A stretch of DNA of 64,000 nucleotides from Bactrocera neohumeralis (GCF_024586455.1 NC_065921.1:27160635-27224634), one strand, 5' to 3'; counted from the first letter of the stretch, positions 1 through 11,795 are shown. The notes: a model not told the origin generated them from the letters alone. A program made the numbers and translations.

Positions 1-276
1 TGTGTTCTGACACCCAGATGAGGGTTGAGACGGCTATTCAGCCGTTTTATGCACCATTACATCAATTGCGAGGAATCTCGTAAGCTGGTATCGCTTTTAA
101 GTGCCACTCGCCTATCACTAAGTATGAGAAGTATGGGAGAGATAGTTGCGTTGGATATTTATCTCTACACACCGACTTACAGCAAGGGCTACTGCTTGAA
201 AAATGCTCGCAAAATGTCCCACTGGGATAAAGGGTTACTGCATTCAGCCTTACTGCCGAGGGTGAGAAGGCTATAA
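1..276 (-). mobile_element. LINE (Jockey-like) RNase H fragment, decayed
   Basis: Read on the minus strand, this stretch carries an RNase H-type motif (ILSDRRVALKS, the usual form being LSDSQAALKAL) preceded by the 'SKAEC' block that also occurs upstream of the RNase H motif at 40320-41330. Both belong to the C-terminal RNase H region of a Jockey-superfamily non-LTR retrotransposon ORF2. Stops and frame changes interrupt it, so it is a dead, 5'-truncated copy that also runs off the window edge. The 83-residue plus-strand reading at 25-276 is antisense to it and is not a gene. Confidence 0.55.
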
Positions 277-659
277 CTCAGAAACTCTTTGAATATTGAT
301 TTAAAATTTTCATTTAAAGATATAAGCTATCGATATATGTATGTATATAAGAAATCGATTTTTTTTCAATAGAACTTCACTTTAGGTGTACCCTTTAACG
401 GGCTCTATTGGTGACCAATTTATATATTTTCCCTTTTCGACTCACTCAGGGAACCATTCTGAATATTATCGCTTATTTAAGTGCCACCCTAATACACATA
501 CATTAATAAAAGCTTAAAAATAAAAATTGAGAGAGTGAAAAGTTCAATTCCATCAACTTGAGCTGGGAATTCATGTAAGCGCAATGTTTACAAATTAGCA
601 CATACATGAGTATTTATCTATGTATATACATATGTATGTCTGTAGGTGTATATATTAGA

Positions 660-775
660 ACGGGTTGATTTACGAGGAGCCAAAAAAAAGAATAAATCGC
701 GTGGGCAAGAAATATTCTACGGATCAATTTGAGCAACTTTGCTCAAGAGACTATGGGTCCCAAACCGATTTCGAG
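660..775. repeat. Dispersed repeat, copy 1 (partner at 49525-49630)
   Basis: About 100 bp is shared with 49525-49630, including a TCTACGGATCA core followed by AACTTTGCTCAAG and a 'tatgggtccc' block, with many substitutions. I cannot assign a family. The similarity is clear by eye, but the ends are not defined. Confidence 0.5.
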
Positions 776-1429
776 CCAACGACTTTTAAGGCGAATTTTA
801 TAGGGTCCACAGAAGTTTGTTGGTCAGTTTTTGTGATATTCGAATGAAATTTATTATGTAGATATATTTTGATATTATATTGATCATTTGTTGGAATCTG
901 TAAAATCAGATAACTAAATCACATATGTCCCATACAACCGATTATTGGAATTTTTTTTAACTTCGCCTTAAAAACGCTGGCTCGATATTTTTGTAGGTTA
1001 CAGTCTCTCAGACAAAGTTATTCAGAATGATCCGTAGAACATTTCCCGTACACGCAATTTTATAGAAAAAAAGTCGGCCCGCTCTAATATATACAAATGC
1101 ATTTGCGAATAAGTATGTGTTTTTCCACTCGAGAATAACAGTTAGGATGCTATATGTAGCTTGTTCTAATTTGATTGCAAGGAACATTTTTGTACTTTTA
1201 TGCACAAAAATGCTGCACAAAGCTGAAATGATTTAGACAGCTTTGTTTATCTAACCGTTATTTGGTTGAAACTGAATTATGCTAGTCTACTTGAGGTCAA
1301 AGTAGGTCGGTTTATTTCATACGCTGATGACGTTGCTCTCATGGTAAGAGAAATTTTTCAAACTACTGTCTAAAAACTAAACGAAGGGTATTCATAGGTC
1401 CAAACAGGGCCACCCTGAAATTCTCCCCT

Positions 1430-1795
1430 TCTTTAACTGCATCCCACACATACCAACGAGGGATATGTAGATAGGGAGATGTCTCTGCAGAAGAACTGAA
1501 CTTTTACACGGAGGAGTCGAAGCTAAGAGTACCCAGTTTTACTCTTAGCTTCGACTGTGAGTGGAACTTTTCTGCAAGCTTAGTATAAAGCTACCGGACC
1601 ACTATAGTGTTTTTCAGACAGTAATATTTATTATTAAGACAACAGTGCCTTTTTTGCCGAACTGCAGCCTATTTCAGGGGAGTAAACATTCACTCCGACA
1701 GCAGGGTGGCAATACTAGCCTGGAGCTCACTAACTGTGCTGTATTCCCAAGAAAAAGCATGATGTTAATACATTATCTGGATCTATAGACCGTGC
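1430..1795 (+). mobile_element. LINE RNase H fragment (plus strand), decayed
   Basis: The translation gives FYTEESK, matching the FYTDGSK start of a LINE RNase H domain, then LSIKLPDHYSVFQ and an 'I.IK' block. The form LPDHCSVFQAEI is typical of Jockey/R1-type RNase H. A short inverted duplication (1516-1555) interrupts the domain between the FYTEESK and SLSIKL blocks. The copy has lost its catalytic context and is non-functional. The 75-residue ORF at 1561-1788 is part of it, not a host gene. Confidence 0.55.
1516..1555. repeat. Perfect 15-bp inverted repeat (hairpin)
   Basis: GTCGAAGCTAAGAGT at 1516-1530 is followed after 10 nt by its exact reverse complement at 1541-1555. It lies inside the LINE RNase H fragment, where the second arm copies sequence of the first in opposite orientation. 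Confidence 0.85.
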
Positions 1796-2129
1796 GTTAA
1801 CTTAGCAGACGTCGGCCGACGGCTAGCTTCTATGCGACTGCTTAGAGTAATCGCAGGAGATCTACTGAATTACCGGCCCTTAGCAAACGGTAAGCCTAAA
1901 AATCTTGTCGAACCGGAAAATTCTTGTCGAACGTAAGTTTTCAAAGTTGTTTGGAAGACAGTGATTTAAAAATGTCCTGTCACTTTCTCCTCCATTTTCC
2001 AGACTTGGCAAAATTGAGTTAGAAACATCTCGGCAGTCATACCTTGGGCAAGCCAGGAGACAAAGCTGAAAGACATCAAAAAATGTCTGAAAGGATAAAG
2101 GCGCTTTGTCGCTTTAAGATGGCCTTTGT

Positions 2130-2395
2130 GAGTTTTTCGCCAAATGTTTAACTTATATCGTGCCGCAACCACCACATTCACCTAAGTTAGCTCCGTGTGA
2201 CTTCTGGCTATTCAGCAAGCTCAAACGAAACTGTTCTGAGTCAATTGAAGACATTAAACGAGAATCGCTATGCCCATTGAAGGGTTTTCCGGAAACTGAC
2301 TTAAACAACTGTTTCGATGATTGGAAAAACGTTGGCACTAGTGTATTGGGGCCAAAAAGGATTACTTTGAAGGGAACGATATAGATTTTGAAAGC
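2130..2395 (+). mobile_element. Mariner transposase C-terminal fragment
   Basis: The plus strand encodes VPQPPHSPKLAPCDFWLFSK, the mariner block ending in the third catalytic Asp (PPYSPDLAPCDFWLF). A degraded tail follows (ESIEDIK ... CFDDWK), typical of the end of the roughly 345-residue mariner transposase. The first two catalytic Asp regions are absent upstream, so this is a 5'-deleted relic. It resembles the element at 10967-11790. Confidence 0.75.
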
Positions 2396-2605
2396 AAAAT
2401 TATGAATTTTAAAATTATGAATCCGTTCAATTATTTTCCCGAAATGTTCAGAGATTCCCAGATCTTTGAGTATGCTCAGTATGACCGTAGGCTGAATGCT
2501 ATTGAAAGCGCCTTCAATCTAGGAAGGTCACGCTGATGTACTTTTAATCTTTCCAACGTTTTAAAAATAAGTGAGCTTTTATCAATAGCCTTTTTATGAC
2601 AAATC

Positions 2606-3660
2606 ATGCGTGTGTCGTGTCAAGCTGTCCTGTTATTGTTGTTCACTATTGTTTGGCATTTCATCTTGGAAAGTCTTACGCCTGAACAACGTTTACAAAT
2701 CATTCAATTTTATTACGAAATTTCACGTTCCGTAAATAATTTTTTTTTCGCGCTTCGCTCAATTTATGGTCAACATAATCGGCCTACAGTGAAGAAAATA
2801 TAGCAGCCGTAGCTGAGAGTGTACACGAAGACCGTGGAGAGTCGATTCGGTGCCGTTCGCAGCAACTCGGACTGACGTATGGAACGACTTGGCACATTTT
2901 ACGTCGAGATTTTAAGTTGAAAGCGTGCAAAATGTAGCTTGTGCAAGAACTGAAGCCGTTCAACCTTCTCAAGTGACATCGTTGGGTTCTTGAAAAGTTC
3001 CAAGATGATCCGACCGAGCCAAATTTTCTTCAGCGATAAGGCTCAATGGCTATGTAAACAAGCAGAATTACTGCATTGAGATTCAAGAACAGTCATTTCT
3101 TCCAAAAGTAACGATTTGGTTTGTGGGCTGGTAGAATCATCGGTCCATAACTCTTTAAAAATGATGCCCATAAGAATGTAACTGTCAATGGCGACCGTTA
3201 TTGCGCCATGATAACCAATAATTTGATGCCTGAAGTTGAAGCTCGTGATCTCGTCGATATTTGGTTTCAACTTCCCACAATCAATGGATTTATTGAGGGA
3301 GCACTTCGGTAAGCAGATAAATTCACGTTTGGGCCGGTCGATTGACCACCAAGATCATGTAATATCATACCGTTAGACTCTGTCCTGTGGGGATATGTAA
3401 AGTCTAAAGCCTATGCGGACAATCCCGCTTCAATTCAGGCCTTGGAGCAAAACATCACGTGTGCCATTCCATTAACCAGTCCAAATGCTCGAACGAGTCA
3501 TAGAAAATTGGACTCAACGGATATACCATCTGAGACATAGCCGCGCAATATTTGGAAGAAATAATCTTCAAAAAGTAAATGCCAAAGAATGTTCTTTCGA
3601 ATGATAACAAACACTCGACATTAAATTTGTAGTTTCTGAGTTTTTTATTTAAAAAAGTAG
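2606..3660 (+). mobile_element. Mariner-like element relic, 'rosa'-type transposase
   Basis: It starts with LTPEQRLQIIQFYYE..RSV and YGQHNRPT, the N-terminal HTH of a mariner group I associate with Ceratitis rosa mariner (from memory). Matching pieces follow in order: ESRFGAVRSNS (usual ESIRRRSQ), IFFSDKAQW (usual IFSDEAHFWL, first Asp), and near the end ENWTQRIYHLRHS. Many stops and frameshifts break it, so it is a pseudogene. Minus-strand relatives lie at 47940-48540 and 55960-56800, and the plus-strand copy at 15270-16060 is of the same general type. Terminal repeats were not resolved. Confidence 0.8.
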
Positions 3661-3722
3661 ATTGTTAGTATTTCCAACGTTCTAAAAGACTGTGAGCTAC
3701 ATATGTATATGTATGTATATTA

Positions 3723-4131
3723 AGGTGGGCCAAAAAAAAAATTTTATTTTTTTTTTCTTAGTTACCATGAAAATCTCGTCCGACATGACTAAAAACAAGT
3801 TCTGGTAAAATCTTAGCTCTTAATATTAATATTAAGAGGTGCCTCATCGACATTTTCGATTTCCCATATAAATTACACAGGAAATTTTGCTTTTTTTGTT
3901 TGGATTTTTAATGTACACAAACAAATAATCGGTAAGCGATAATCAACACTTATTCTTATAGGAAATTTAACGATCTACAAAAATGGTCTAGAACATTTTT
4001 TTGCTGAGTCAACTCATTCGAAGTTATTCGTAGTTAAAGTCCAACAAAAAATTATAAAAAATAATCTCCTCAATTTTTCATCTTATATTACAAATTGATG
4101 GCTAAGAAACATAATAAATCATATTTTTTCG
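3723..4131 (+). repeat. Left terminal inverted repeat of the 3723-5701 element
   Basis: It pairs with 5297-5701 nearly base for base, including poly-A/T runs, the internal palindrome-like CTCTTAATATTAATATTAAG, and the block CATAATAAATCATATTTTT at the inner edge. Differences seen by eye are a few substitutions and run-length changes. Confidence 0.9.
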
Positions 4132-4304
4132 ATTTATCTCATTATAAAATATATATATAAATAATTCATAAAAGAAATTCATGCAATCTTTTCATGCTGA
4201 ACTTAATTGTTCATTTTCATTACTATTTTTGTATTATTATTATTGTATAGTAAATATAGATCTTAGCGACACCTATATGGCAATATAAGTAAATATTATT
4301 CAAG

Positions 4305-5135
4305 CTTACGTCAATCTCTCTGGAGCTATCGCTGATTTTTTTGGGAGAAAAGCCAAAACCTAACTTTACGTTTAAATATCCAGGTCCAGTTCATCATGCT
4401 CGTTGGATGGCGAAAGCCATTTATTCGTAAAAAATGTTTCTCTTTAGAGAAGAATTTAAACTAACTAACAACTAACGAATTCAATGGCTTACGTGAAGTT
4501 TGTATTTTTCTCGTTAAAATTTATTTAAAAGCTTGGTACACTGCTCCATCTGCGATTCTGGCACCATACAATGACCTGACCTTCATGCAAGACTTAGTTG
4601 AGTATAAAACTGTGAACAGCTCCGTATCGACAGCAGCTTGTTCAAAAATGATAAATCACCTGTGGTATTTGAGTGAACAGTTGGCCATTATTTCTCTTTT
4701 TGATGATAATGTGCCTCTACCCATTAAAGAGAAAATGATTCAAGCTTTGAATAAAAAAGAAATAAACACTAATCCAAAAAAAAAAAAAAATTTGAAATTG
4801 AACCAGGAAATTCAGACCAATTCTTATCACTAGATCTGAGTGACTTTATTTCGAAAAAGTCAATGACTATATTTCCAACATTCGATTTACCTACTGACTT
4901 CATTGACAAAAATGTGGAATCTTGGTCACAGGATGAAAGCTATCAAGAGAATCAGACATTTTTTAAGCGTATCAGCGTGGTCAATGATGTAGCATAAAGA
5001 AGTGTTGCTTTAATAGAGGAGTACAACAAATGTCTTACTAAAAATGAAGAACAATTGCAATATTTATTGCAAGTTGTTAAAAATCACCGACAAAAATTTC
5101 CCGATTGTAAGAAAAAGATTTTAGTTTTATTTTGA
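4305..5135 (+). pseudogene. Decayed gene of an uncharacterised transposon-associated protein family
   Basis: Reading across frameshifts recovers one continuous protein tail: SLELSLIFLGEKPKPNFTFK, then PGPVHHARWMAKAIYS, FLFREEFKLT, then KAWYTAPSAILAPYNDLTFM, INHLWYLSEQL..ISLFDD and, at the end, RSVALIEEYNKCLTKNEEQL followed by QYLLQVVKNHRQKFP. Breaks include stops near 4428 and around 4460-4530, a frame shift at the A-run near 4778-4790, and an in-frame TAA at 4995-4997. The stop at 5133-5135 is the natural end. From memory, these blocks (HHARWMAKAIY, HLWYLSE, VVNDVAERGVALI) recur in uncharacterised proteins of many invertebrates; I cannot name the family or its activity. Only a C-terminal part seems present. 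The 82-residue reading at 4585-4833 is one intact piece of it. Confidence 0.7.
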
Positions 5136-5296
5136 TATAATGAATATGTAAGAAATATGAAATAAAAAGTTGTGTTGCAATCGAAAAATTACTGAAAAAT
5201 GGTAAAATAAGTACTTAAAAAATTAATTTTATTAAACGATTATCGATATTTTGTGAAAATTCTATGGTTACATCGCTAAACACTCGATAAGTTTTA

Positions 5297-5701
5297 CGAA
5301 AAATATGATTTATTATGTTTCTTAGCCATCAATTTGTAATATTAGATGAAAAATTGAGGAGATTATTTTTTATAATTTTTTGTTGGACTTTAACTACGAA
5401 TAACTTCGAATGAGTTGACTCAGCAAAAAAATGTTCTAGACCATTTTTGTAGATCGTTAAATTTCCTATAAGAATAAGTGTTGATTATCGCTTACCGATT
5501 ATTTGTTTGTGTACATTAAAAATCCAAACAAAAAAAGCAAAATTTCCTGTGTAATTTATATGGGAAATCGAAAATGTCGATGAGGCACCTCTTAATATTA
5601 ATATTAAGAGCTAAGATTTTACCAGAACTTGTTTTTAGTCATGTCGGACGAGATTTTCATGGTAACTAAGAAAAAAAAATAATTTTTTTTTTGGCCCACC
5701 T
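5297..5701 (-). repeat. Right terminal inverted repeat of the 3723-5701 element
   Basis: Reverse complement of 3723-4131, ending GGCCCACCT. The near identity of the two arms contrasts with the heavily mutated gene between them. Confidence 0.9.
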
Positions 5702-7435
5702 GGTATGTATATATTACCTTGACTTTCCTCCATAACGAAGGAATATAGTTTAATTGCATTGCTCCTCTATGAATGCTAACATTTTATCAAACAGAAACAA
5801 ATTTTAAGTGACTCTTCTCTCACAACTTCTGAGACATACATGTATATCGAATGTAAATTATTATATCAGAGACAGCTTTATAATAGATCACTCATATAAA
5901 AATTCGGACTTTCATTTACGGACCATTAGCACACAGATTGCTATACTTAGGGATCTTGTAAATGTTTTAGACAGGATATACATAGCTGGCAGAGAGTATG
6001 TACACATCCGTGTCGCCATATATTTGCAACCAAGTAAGCTATGACCTTGAGAATTACAATGCAATACTTCTGCTGCAAATATTAGAGCACAATTCTCAAA
6101 GTGAGAAGTTAAGTCTCCAGGTATTACAACCATATGAGTAAGTCGTATGTAGACTGCACAGCAAAAAGCGAAATTTCCTGTCAAGGCAAAGCCGACAAGC
6201 TCGACGCTCAAGAATTTTGCGTTGACAAATTTTTCACGCGCCATTGTTTATCACTGCCGTAAACTCATACATCATTTCCGACTAAAAATCAAGCGCGGAA
6301 ACTTTATTTCAATCAGCCGAGTTGCATAGCATTTGCATACATTTCCTGCACGCCGTCCACACACCTCCCCACGAAGCGCGGCTAAAAATTCGCGAATTTG
6401 CTATTATTTTTGCTCATCGTCGAGTCAAGCATACCGCGGCAAATGAATGCCATCCTTTGAGACTCGACAAATATTAAATCAGACACTCAGATATTCACTC
6501 AGTCTGTCCGTCTGTCGTGCAGTCTTTCCGTTAGACAGTCGGCATTTCAGCAATGTCAAAACATTCATTTGCATTTATGCAATTTTTAACTGGATTTATG
6601 TATACAACTTGGAATATATGTGCATATGTGTGTATATATGTATGTATGTATGTTTTGTTAGTTTGTATGTATGTAAGAGGGTGTGAGTGTTTGCACACAA
6701 CACAACAGCCAACGCAGACAGATTATTATATGTGTTTATATGCGCGCAGGCAGCTCACGGCGTCGACTAACGAAGTACATTCAGTTTCTCAAAACTTAAA
6801 CCAATCTCACAACGGTTTTTGGGTTGCCTTTGTTACCGTTAGTTTGGCTTTTCTGCGTTTTAGCGTGCAAGTCTGCTTTCACTTTTCCGCCTTGAGAATA
6901 TGCAACTTAAACGAGTAATTCATGCAGCGCCTCAGCGCGCAGTGAAGAACACACAAACATAAGTACACACATACATACGTACATATAATTTGCATGACTG
7001 TGGCTGAGAAGAATAGTGTCGACTTGACCCACTAACTACAAATTTCAACCGGTTGGCGCGTAGCAAGCTCATTCACACACACACATACAGCTACTCATAC
7101 ATATACATACATACAAATAGCCGAACAAGCTGTTGTGCCCCCAAGTCATTAGAAGAACTTCTTCAAGCGTTTTTCGCTCTTATACATTCTATTGTTTGAC
7201 GCTTTTCATTCTTTTAACACTCAACGCTGTTGTTGTTGTTTATGATTTTTGTTGTGTTTTTCATACTCGCGCAACATGTTGCAAGGAGTATAACGGTTTT
7301 GTGAACCCAAGTGTTGATTTAACACCTAAAACTAGTAAATCTAGATACCGAAATGACCGAAAAGTCCACGGTCTGACAGATAGATGGCGCTACTACCATT
7401 AAATCCATATGATTATTAGTTAGCCCTAACCTTCA
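5702..7435. other. No gene recognised; simple-repeat-rich spacer
   Basis: TATGTA/CATACA-type microsatellite runs (about 6617-6675, 6960-6990, 7075-7115) and small unsupported readings. No protein homology, LINE or transposase motif was seen. Confidence 0.5.
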
Positions 7436-7439
7436 AAAG

Positions 7440-8430
7440 GAGTATTGATTTGACAGCTGTCAGATCATTAGTTTGAGAATTATATAATTTTGTGTGAAGC
7501 AACTTTTGTTATTGTAAAAAAAGGAGAAAAAGAAATTCCGCGGGTTGATAATATATTTCTTTTTGAAAGGGAAAAATACAGTTGAGGCAAAAACTTGGCT
7601 TGATGGCGAGTTTCCGGACACCGTCCCAGGAAAATCAATCATCAAGAATTGTTAAGCTAAGTTTAGATGTGGTGAAATGAACACCAAAGGCGGTGAATGT
7701 AGTGGAAGACCAAAAAAAATTGTTACTGACGAAAACGTCAAAAAAGTCCACAAAATAATTTTGGATGACGGTAAAGTGAAGTTGTTCGGCATAGCAGACA
7801 CTCTAAAGATATCAACTGAACGAATATTTGAGTATGAGAAAGCTCTGTGCACAGGGAGTGCCGTGCGAGCTCAAATTTGACCAAAGACAACAACGAGTTG
7901 ATGATTCGGAACAGTATTTGGAGATGTTCAACCGCAATAAACCCGATATGTGACTATGAATGAAACATGGCTCCATCATTTCACTCCGAAGTCAATGGTC
8001 ATCCGAGTGGATTGCACACGATAAAACCACTCCAAAGCGTGTAAAAACGCAACAGTCGACTGGCAATTGGACCGTTTCAAGGACGAATCCCCGAAAACTG
8101 GCCGGTATTTGAAGAAAAAGAAAGTGATATTTCACCAAAACAATGAAGCGTGTTACAAGTTAGTGAAAAAGATGACGAAATTCCATAAATTGAGCTGCGA
8201 ATTGCTTCCGCATCCATCGTATTCTCCAGAACTGGCCCCAGCGACTATTACCTGATCTCAAAAGAATAGTCACTGGAAAGAGATTTTTGTCGAATGAAGC
8301 GGTAATCGCCGAAATTGTATTTTGAAGGCAAGTACAAATTATACTACCAACATGATATCGAAAAGTTAGACGATCGTTAGGATCAATGTATAGTATAACC
8401 CTTGGAAGGAATTATGTTGAATAAAAAGGC
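7440..8430 (+). mobile_element. Mariner transposase relic (plus strand)
   Basis: In order: FLFEREKYSxEAKTWLDGEF (HTH region, usual FLEGKNTVEAKTWLD), SGRPKKIVTDENVKKVHKII, MFNRNKPD, a TMNETWLHHF-type block (first catalytic Asp mutated to Asn at about 7960), KKKKVIFHQNNEACYK (second Asp also Asn) and LLPHPSYSPELAPATIT (third Asp site degraded). The tail includes YYQHDIEKLD. Frameshifts separate the blocks. All three acidic positions are changed or lost, so the copy is inactive. The subfamily differs from that at 2606 and 10967. Confidence 0.8.
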
Positions 8431-9400
8431 GAATTTTTCGGTCAATGTAAGCGATCAATAATTTACGGAACAACAACTGATTTTGGACGACCTTGGACTT
8501 GAAGTGAACTACTATCTCTTTAGAATTCACTATACCATCGATAAACATTGTTCATTGGTGGAGCTTCATAGCCAAAACTTCTAGTTCCTCGATGCAATGG
8601 TGCTGAGTTAATCTACGCGGAAAGTTGTAAAAAACAATCGCGGAAAATTATCGCGACTTAATACCATTTTTTGGCTGAGTTGAATATTTAAAGTAACTGT
8701 AAATAACACAAATAGTGCTCGTATGTCAAAACGTTCTGAGTATGTTTAACATCAAAAATGTTAAACTTTGCGTTCAAATTGTGAGGTGTCAGGGGTTGCC
8801 AAATCTCGAAAAATACAAGAGTATCATTTCCTGGTTACTGATGCTAAAAATGAATAAAATCCATTTAATAGTTCCCTAGCCTATATACATATGTACATAT
8901 GTATACCATATACCTAATATATGAATTTCAAGCTTGTGCTTGATTTTACGTCGAATATATCGGTCAAACTGTGACGTATCTTAATGAAACCTAAAAGACA
9001 TCTTTTTCTGGTAAGAATATGTCGTGATCTCGAAAATGGATAAAATCGGATCAATACGACTAGCCATGTTATTATATTTTCGAACTGCGAGTGCCAAGCT
9101 TTCATTATTTTTGAAATATTGTTCAAAATGAAGACATGTTCTAAGTACCACGTAACGCTCCACATTTTTCTAAGCCTAAAGTTTCAGCTGTCGATTTGAT
9201 TTTTTTTTTTGTTACCTATGTACTTAAATTTACGTGGAAACATGTTCTCGAATATACTTGAGCAGTGCCAGAAGTTAATGCAATCACTCCAGATCTGCCG
9301 CTAGTCCTAATATACCCGATATAGTGCTTTCCAACCTTCTATCTGACCTTAGAACGTTTATGTTGGTCAAAATGTGTTTTCTTAGTTTCCTCAAGCGCTA
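8431..9400. other. Unassigned AT-rich DNA with repeat-like segments
   Basis: No gene is supported. About 8930-9170 contains phrases (atatcggtcaaa, aaaatggataaaatcggat) that recur in altered form at 45180-45310, so at least part is an old dispersed repeat. The small minus-strand readings here do not resemble proteins I know. Confidence 0.4.
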
Positions 9401-9880
9401 TATGGTTGAAGGGTGATTGATCGAAAAGATGCGCCCTCGTTGGCAGAATAATTCTTTACACGAACATCTAAAGTGAAAAATATGTGTTTTAGTTAAAAAC
9501 TTAGCTTAGAACTTGGACGAAGGATAAAAAACTGAAAATTGGATTTTTGCAGACACTTTTGCAAAAAAATTAAATATTTTCAAATAGTTGTAATCGAAAA
9601 AAAGTCTTTCGGCCAAGTCTTTAGGAATTGTATCTCAAAAAGTTGTGTAAAATTTCATGAAGATCGGTTGAATAGTTCTCGAGAAAAGACGTCGCACTTA
9701 GCCCAGCTAGCCTCGGGCGCACAAGTTCTCAGCGCTGTATCTCCGAAACTTTTACTTGGGTCAACTTGAAACTTTAGGACAATATTCTAGTGGTGTTGTA
9801 GAATTTAATAAAAATAAAAAATTGCAACAAAAAATCGATTTTTTTAAACCCATGTAACCCCTTGAAGAGTGAAATCGGTA
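9401..9880. repeat. MITE-like repeat remnant ending in a CCCCTTGA/TTAAGGGG-type terminus
   Basis: The right part runs 'aaaaaatcgatttttt ... catgtaacccctt', which resembles the end of a TTAA-inserting MITE (reverse complement near TTAAGGGGTTACATGGG). Phrases such as 'aaatttcatgaagatcggtt' and 'tctccgaaact' are of the same style as in the TTAA-flanked element at 45712-46414. The left end is not visible, so the copy seems truncated. Confidence 0.35.
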
Positions 9881-10960
9881 AAGCCTACATATGTATATCT
9901 CAAAAAATGATTTTCGTCTTTCTGGTTGATTGTCATCGATTCAGAATGTCAACATAACAAGCGTATCACAAATGCGATTTCGCCCGTATTTAGTGCTTGC
10001 TTACTTGTGTTTTTCTGATTTAATTTTATTGTTATTGTCTTAGTTGGACATTGTAGTCCTGTTATTGTTTTCGGTTTTCAGTTTTCTGTTTTCTTGTTGC
10101 CTTTGTATTTAGTATAGTTCTTAATTAACATTAACATTTTGTGAAGAAGCAGAAAATATGTTTGCACGTTTGTGTGTCTGCGTGTGTTCGCGTCAAGGGC
10201 GCGGAAGTGAATGTTACAAGTATATTAAGAGCTTTTTCTTCGTTTTTTATTCATTCAACGGCGACGCGCTTTCAAGTGTCCGCTTGTTATGTCCGCAGCA
10301 CACTTGTCTTTATGCTTGTACTTGGATTGGTACGTTGCCACTGGCTTATTTAAGAGGGTAAAAATACATATGTATATACACTTATAAATATATATGTATA
10401 TCTATACATAAGTATATCCGTGAGAAGTCCTTTAATTATTCATGTGGTTAAATTTATAAATTGTATTAGTATATGTATGTTTGAGCGTTTGAATGTATGT
10501 GTATGCTAAAATTTTATGCAGCAAACCTTTTACAACTTTTATTATCACATAAATAAATATGTGTAGTACATGCTCTTCTGCATTTAAGTAATATTTGAAG
10601 GCTTGAGTTAAAGTGTAGGCAGGACACTGACCGCACTTGATGAGTTTTAAGCGGATAGACTGGCTCGAATCTTTTAATGTTCTTTATCAAATATTAATAA
10701 GATGGATGGAAAAATTCTATAAAGCAAACCTAAAGATAGAAGACCAGTAAATCCAATAAATGGAAAGTATTTGTGGCTAAAATGAATACTAGACAAAACT
10801 GTGGGCAAAAAATAGTAAGACTTTAAAATTTCGCACGAAAACCCATTCATCGAAATATTTTTTTCTGGATTGGTATGACTGTCAGTGACATCTGTACCAA
10901 TTATCACGTCAAAATAATCATTAGTGTTTAGTAAATGTCTTGTCTTTTTGAAGTACTTAA
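9881..10960. other. No gene recognised
   Basis: Intergenic DNA with GTGTGT and TATATG runs. The overlapping small readings at 10141-10361 are in simple-sequence context and show no family signature. Confidence 0.45.
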
Positions 10961-10966
10961 GGTGCG

Positions 10967-11795
10967 ATGTGTGAAATTATTCAACAAAGAAGTGCCGTTA
11001 AATTCCGAGTGTTGAATCAAATTTCTGGCTCCGAAACGTTGAAAATGTTGCAAAAGGCCTTCTGTGATAATTTTTTGTCACGAACAAGTGTTTTCGTTTG
11101 GTACAAATTATTCAAAGAGGGTCGAGAACGCGTTGACGACGAACCAGGACGGCCGTCAACATCAAATGATTATCAATATGTCAATGAAGTAAAGGATTTG
11201 GTGCTTGAGAATCGACGATTAAAAACTCAGACTGGCACCGTTGGAATATCGGAAGGATCAGTGAAAATCATTTTAAAAGATCTTAGGACCTAAGAAAAAG
11301 GAAAACACGATTGGTTCCAAAATCACTAAATTTTTTCGAAAAACAACATCGCGTATACGTCGGTGAAACAATGCTTTCCGACTACTAGGATGAGATGAAA
11401 GATATTATTACTGGCGATGAGTCTTGGTTCTATGCTTACGACCTGGAAACAGATGTTCACTTAGCCAAATAACGTGACAAAAGTAAGCCGGAAAAACAGT
11501 TTTTTTCGATTATCGAGGTGTGGTGCATTCCGAATTCCTTCCGATCATCCATTATGTCAAAAAGGAATACTATTTCAGTGTTATCCGTCGTTTGCGCAAA
11601 GCTATTCGTAAAAGGAGGCCGGAATTATGGACCTACAACTCTTGGTTTTTGCACTACGAAATTAAGAAAGAAAAATTATGGACAAGGTCTTACTATTTTT
11701 TGCCCACAGTACGCTGAAGATTTCCGTTTTTATTGGTTATAAAATTTCAGCAGAAAAGAGAACATGTGTTACGCCCAGAGTCACATGTTGTAACT
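10967..11795 (+). mobile_element. Mariner transposase relic with intact N-terminal third
   Basis: An open 108-codon stretch from 10967 encodes the N-terminal region: IQQRSAVKFRVLNQ..., the second HTH (SRTSVFVWYKLFKEGRE), DDEPGRPSTS and VLENRRL..., ending in GISEGSVKIILKDL then a stop. After frameshifts come a GDESWFYAYDLET block (first catalytic Asp, at about 11415), a VFFDYRGVVHSEFLP block near 11503, and KEYYFSVIRRLRKAIRKRRP with ELWTYNSWFLHYE. The second Asp of the usual HHDNAPSHT block is lost, and no third-Asp block follows. It resembles the mellifera/capitata mariner group (from memory). The 108- and 65-residue readings here are parts of this relic. Confidence 0.85.

Larger units (their letters stand above)
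3723..5701. mobile_element. DNA element with ~405-bp terminal inverted repeats and a decayed internal gene
   Basis: A 1979-bp element is bounded by AGGTGGGCC at 3723 and its complement GGCCCACCT ending at 5701. The outer 409 bp and 405 bp are reverse complements with only a few differences. Between them lies a broken gene (4305-5135). Both flanks contain 'gtatgtatat', which may be a target duplication or just the local TATG-rich sequence; the exact duplication is unclear. Overall form is that of a DNA transposon or foldback element. Superfamily was not determined: no DDE/D transposase motif is visible in the interior. Confidence 0.85.
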
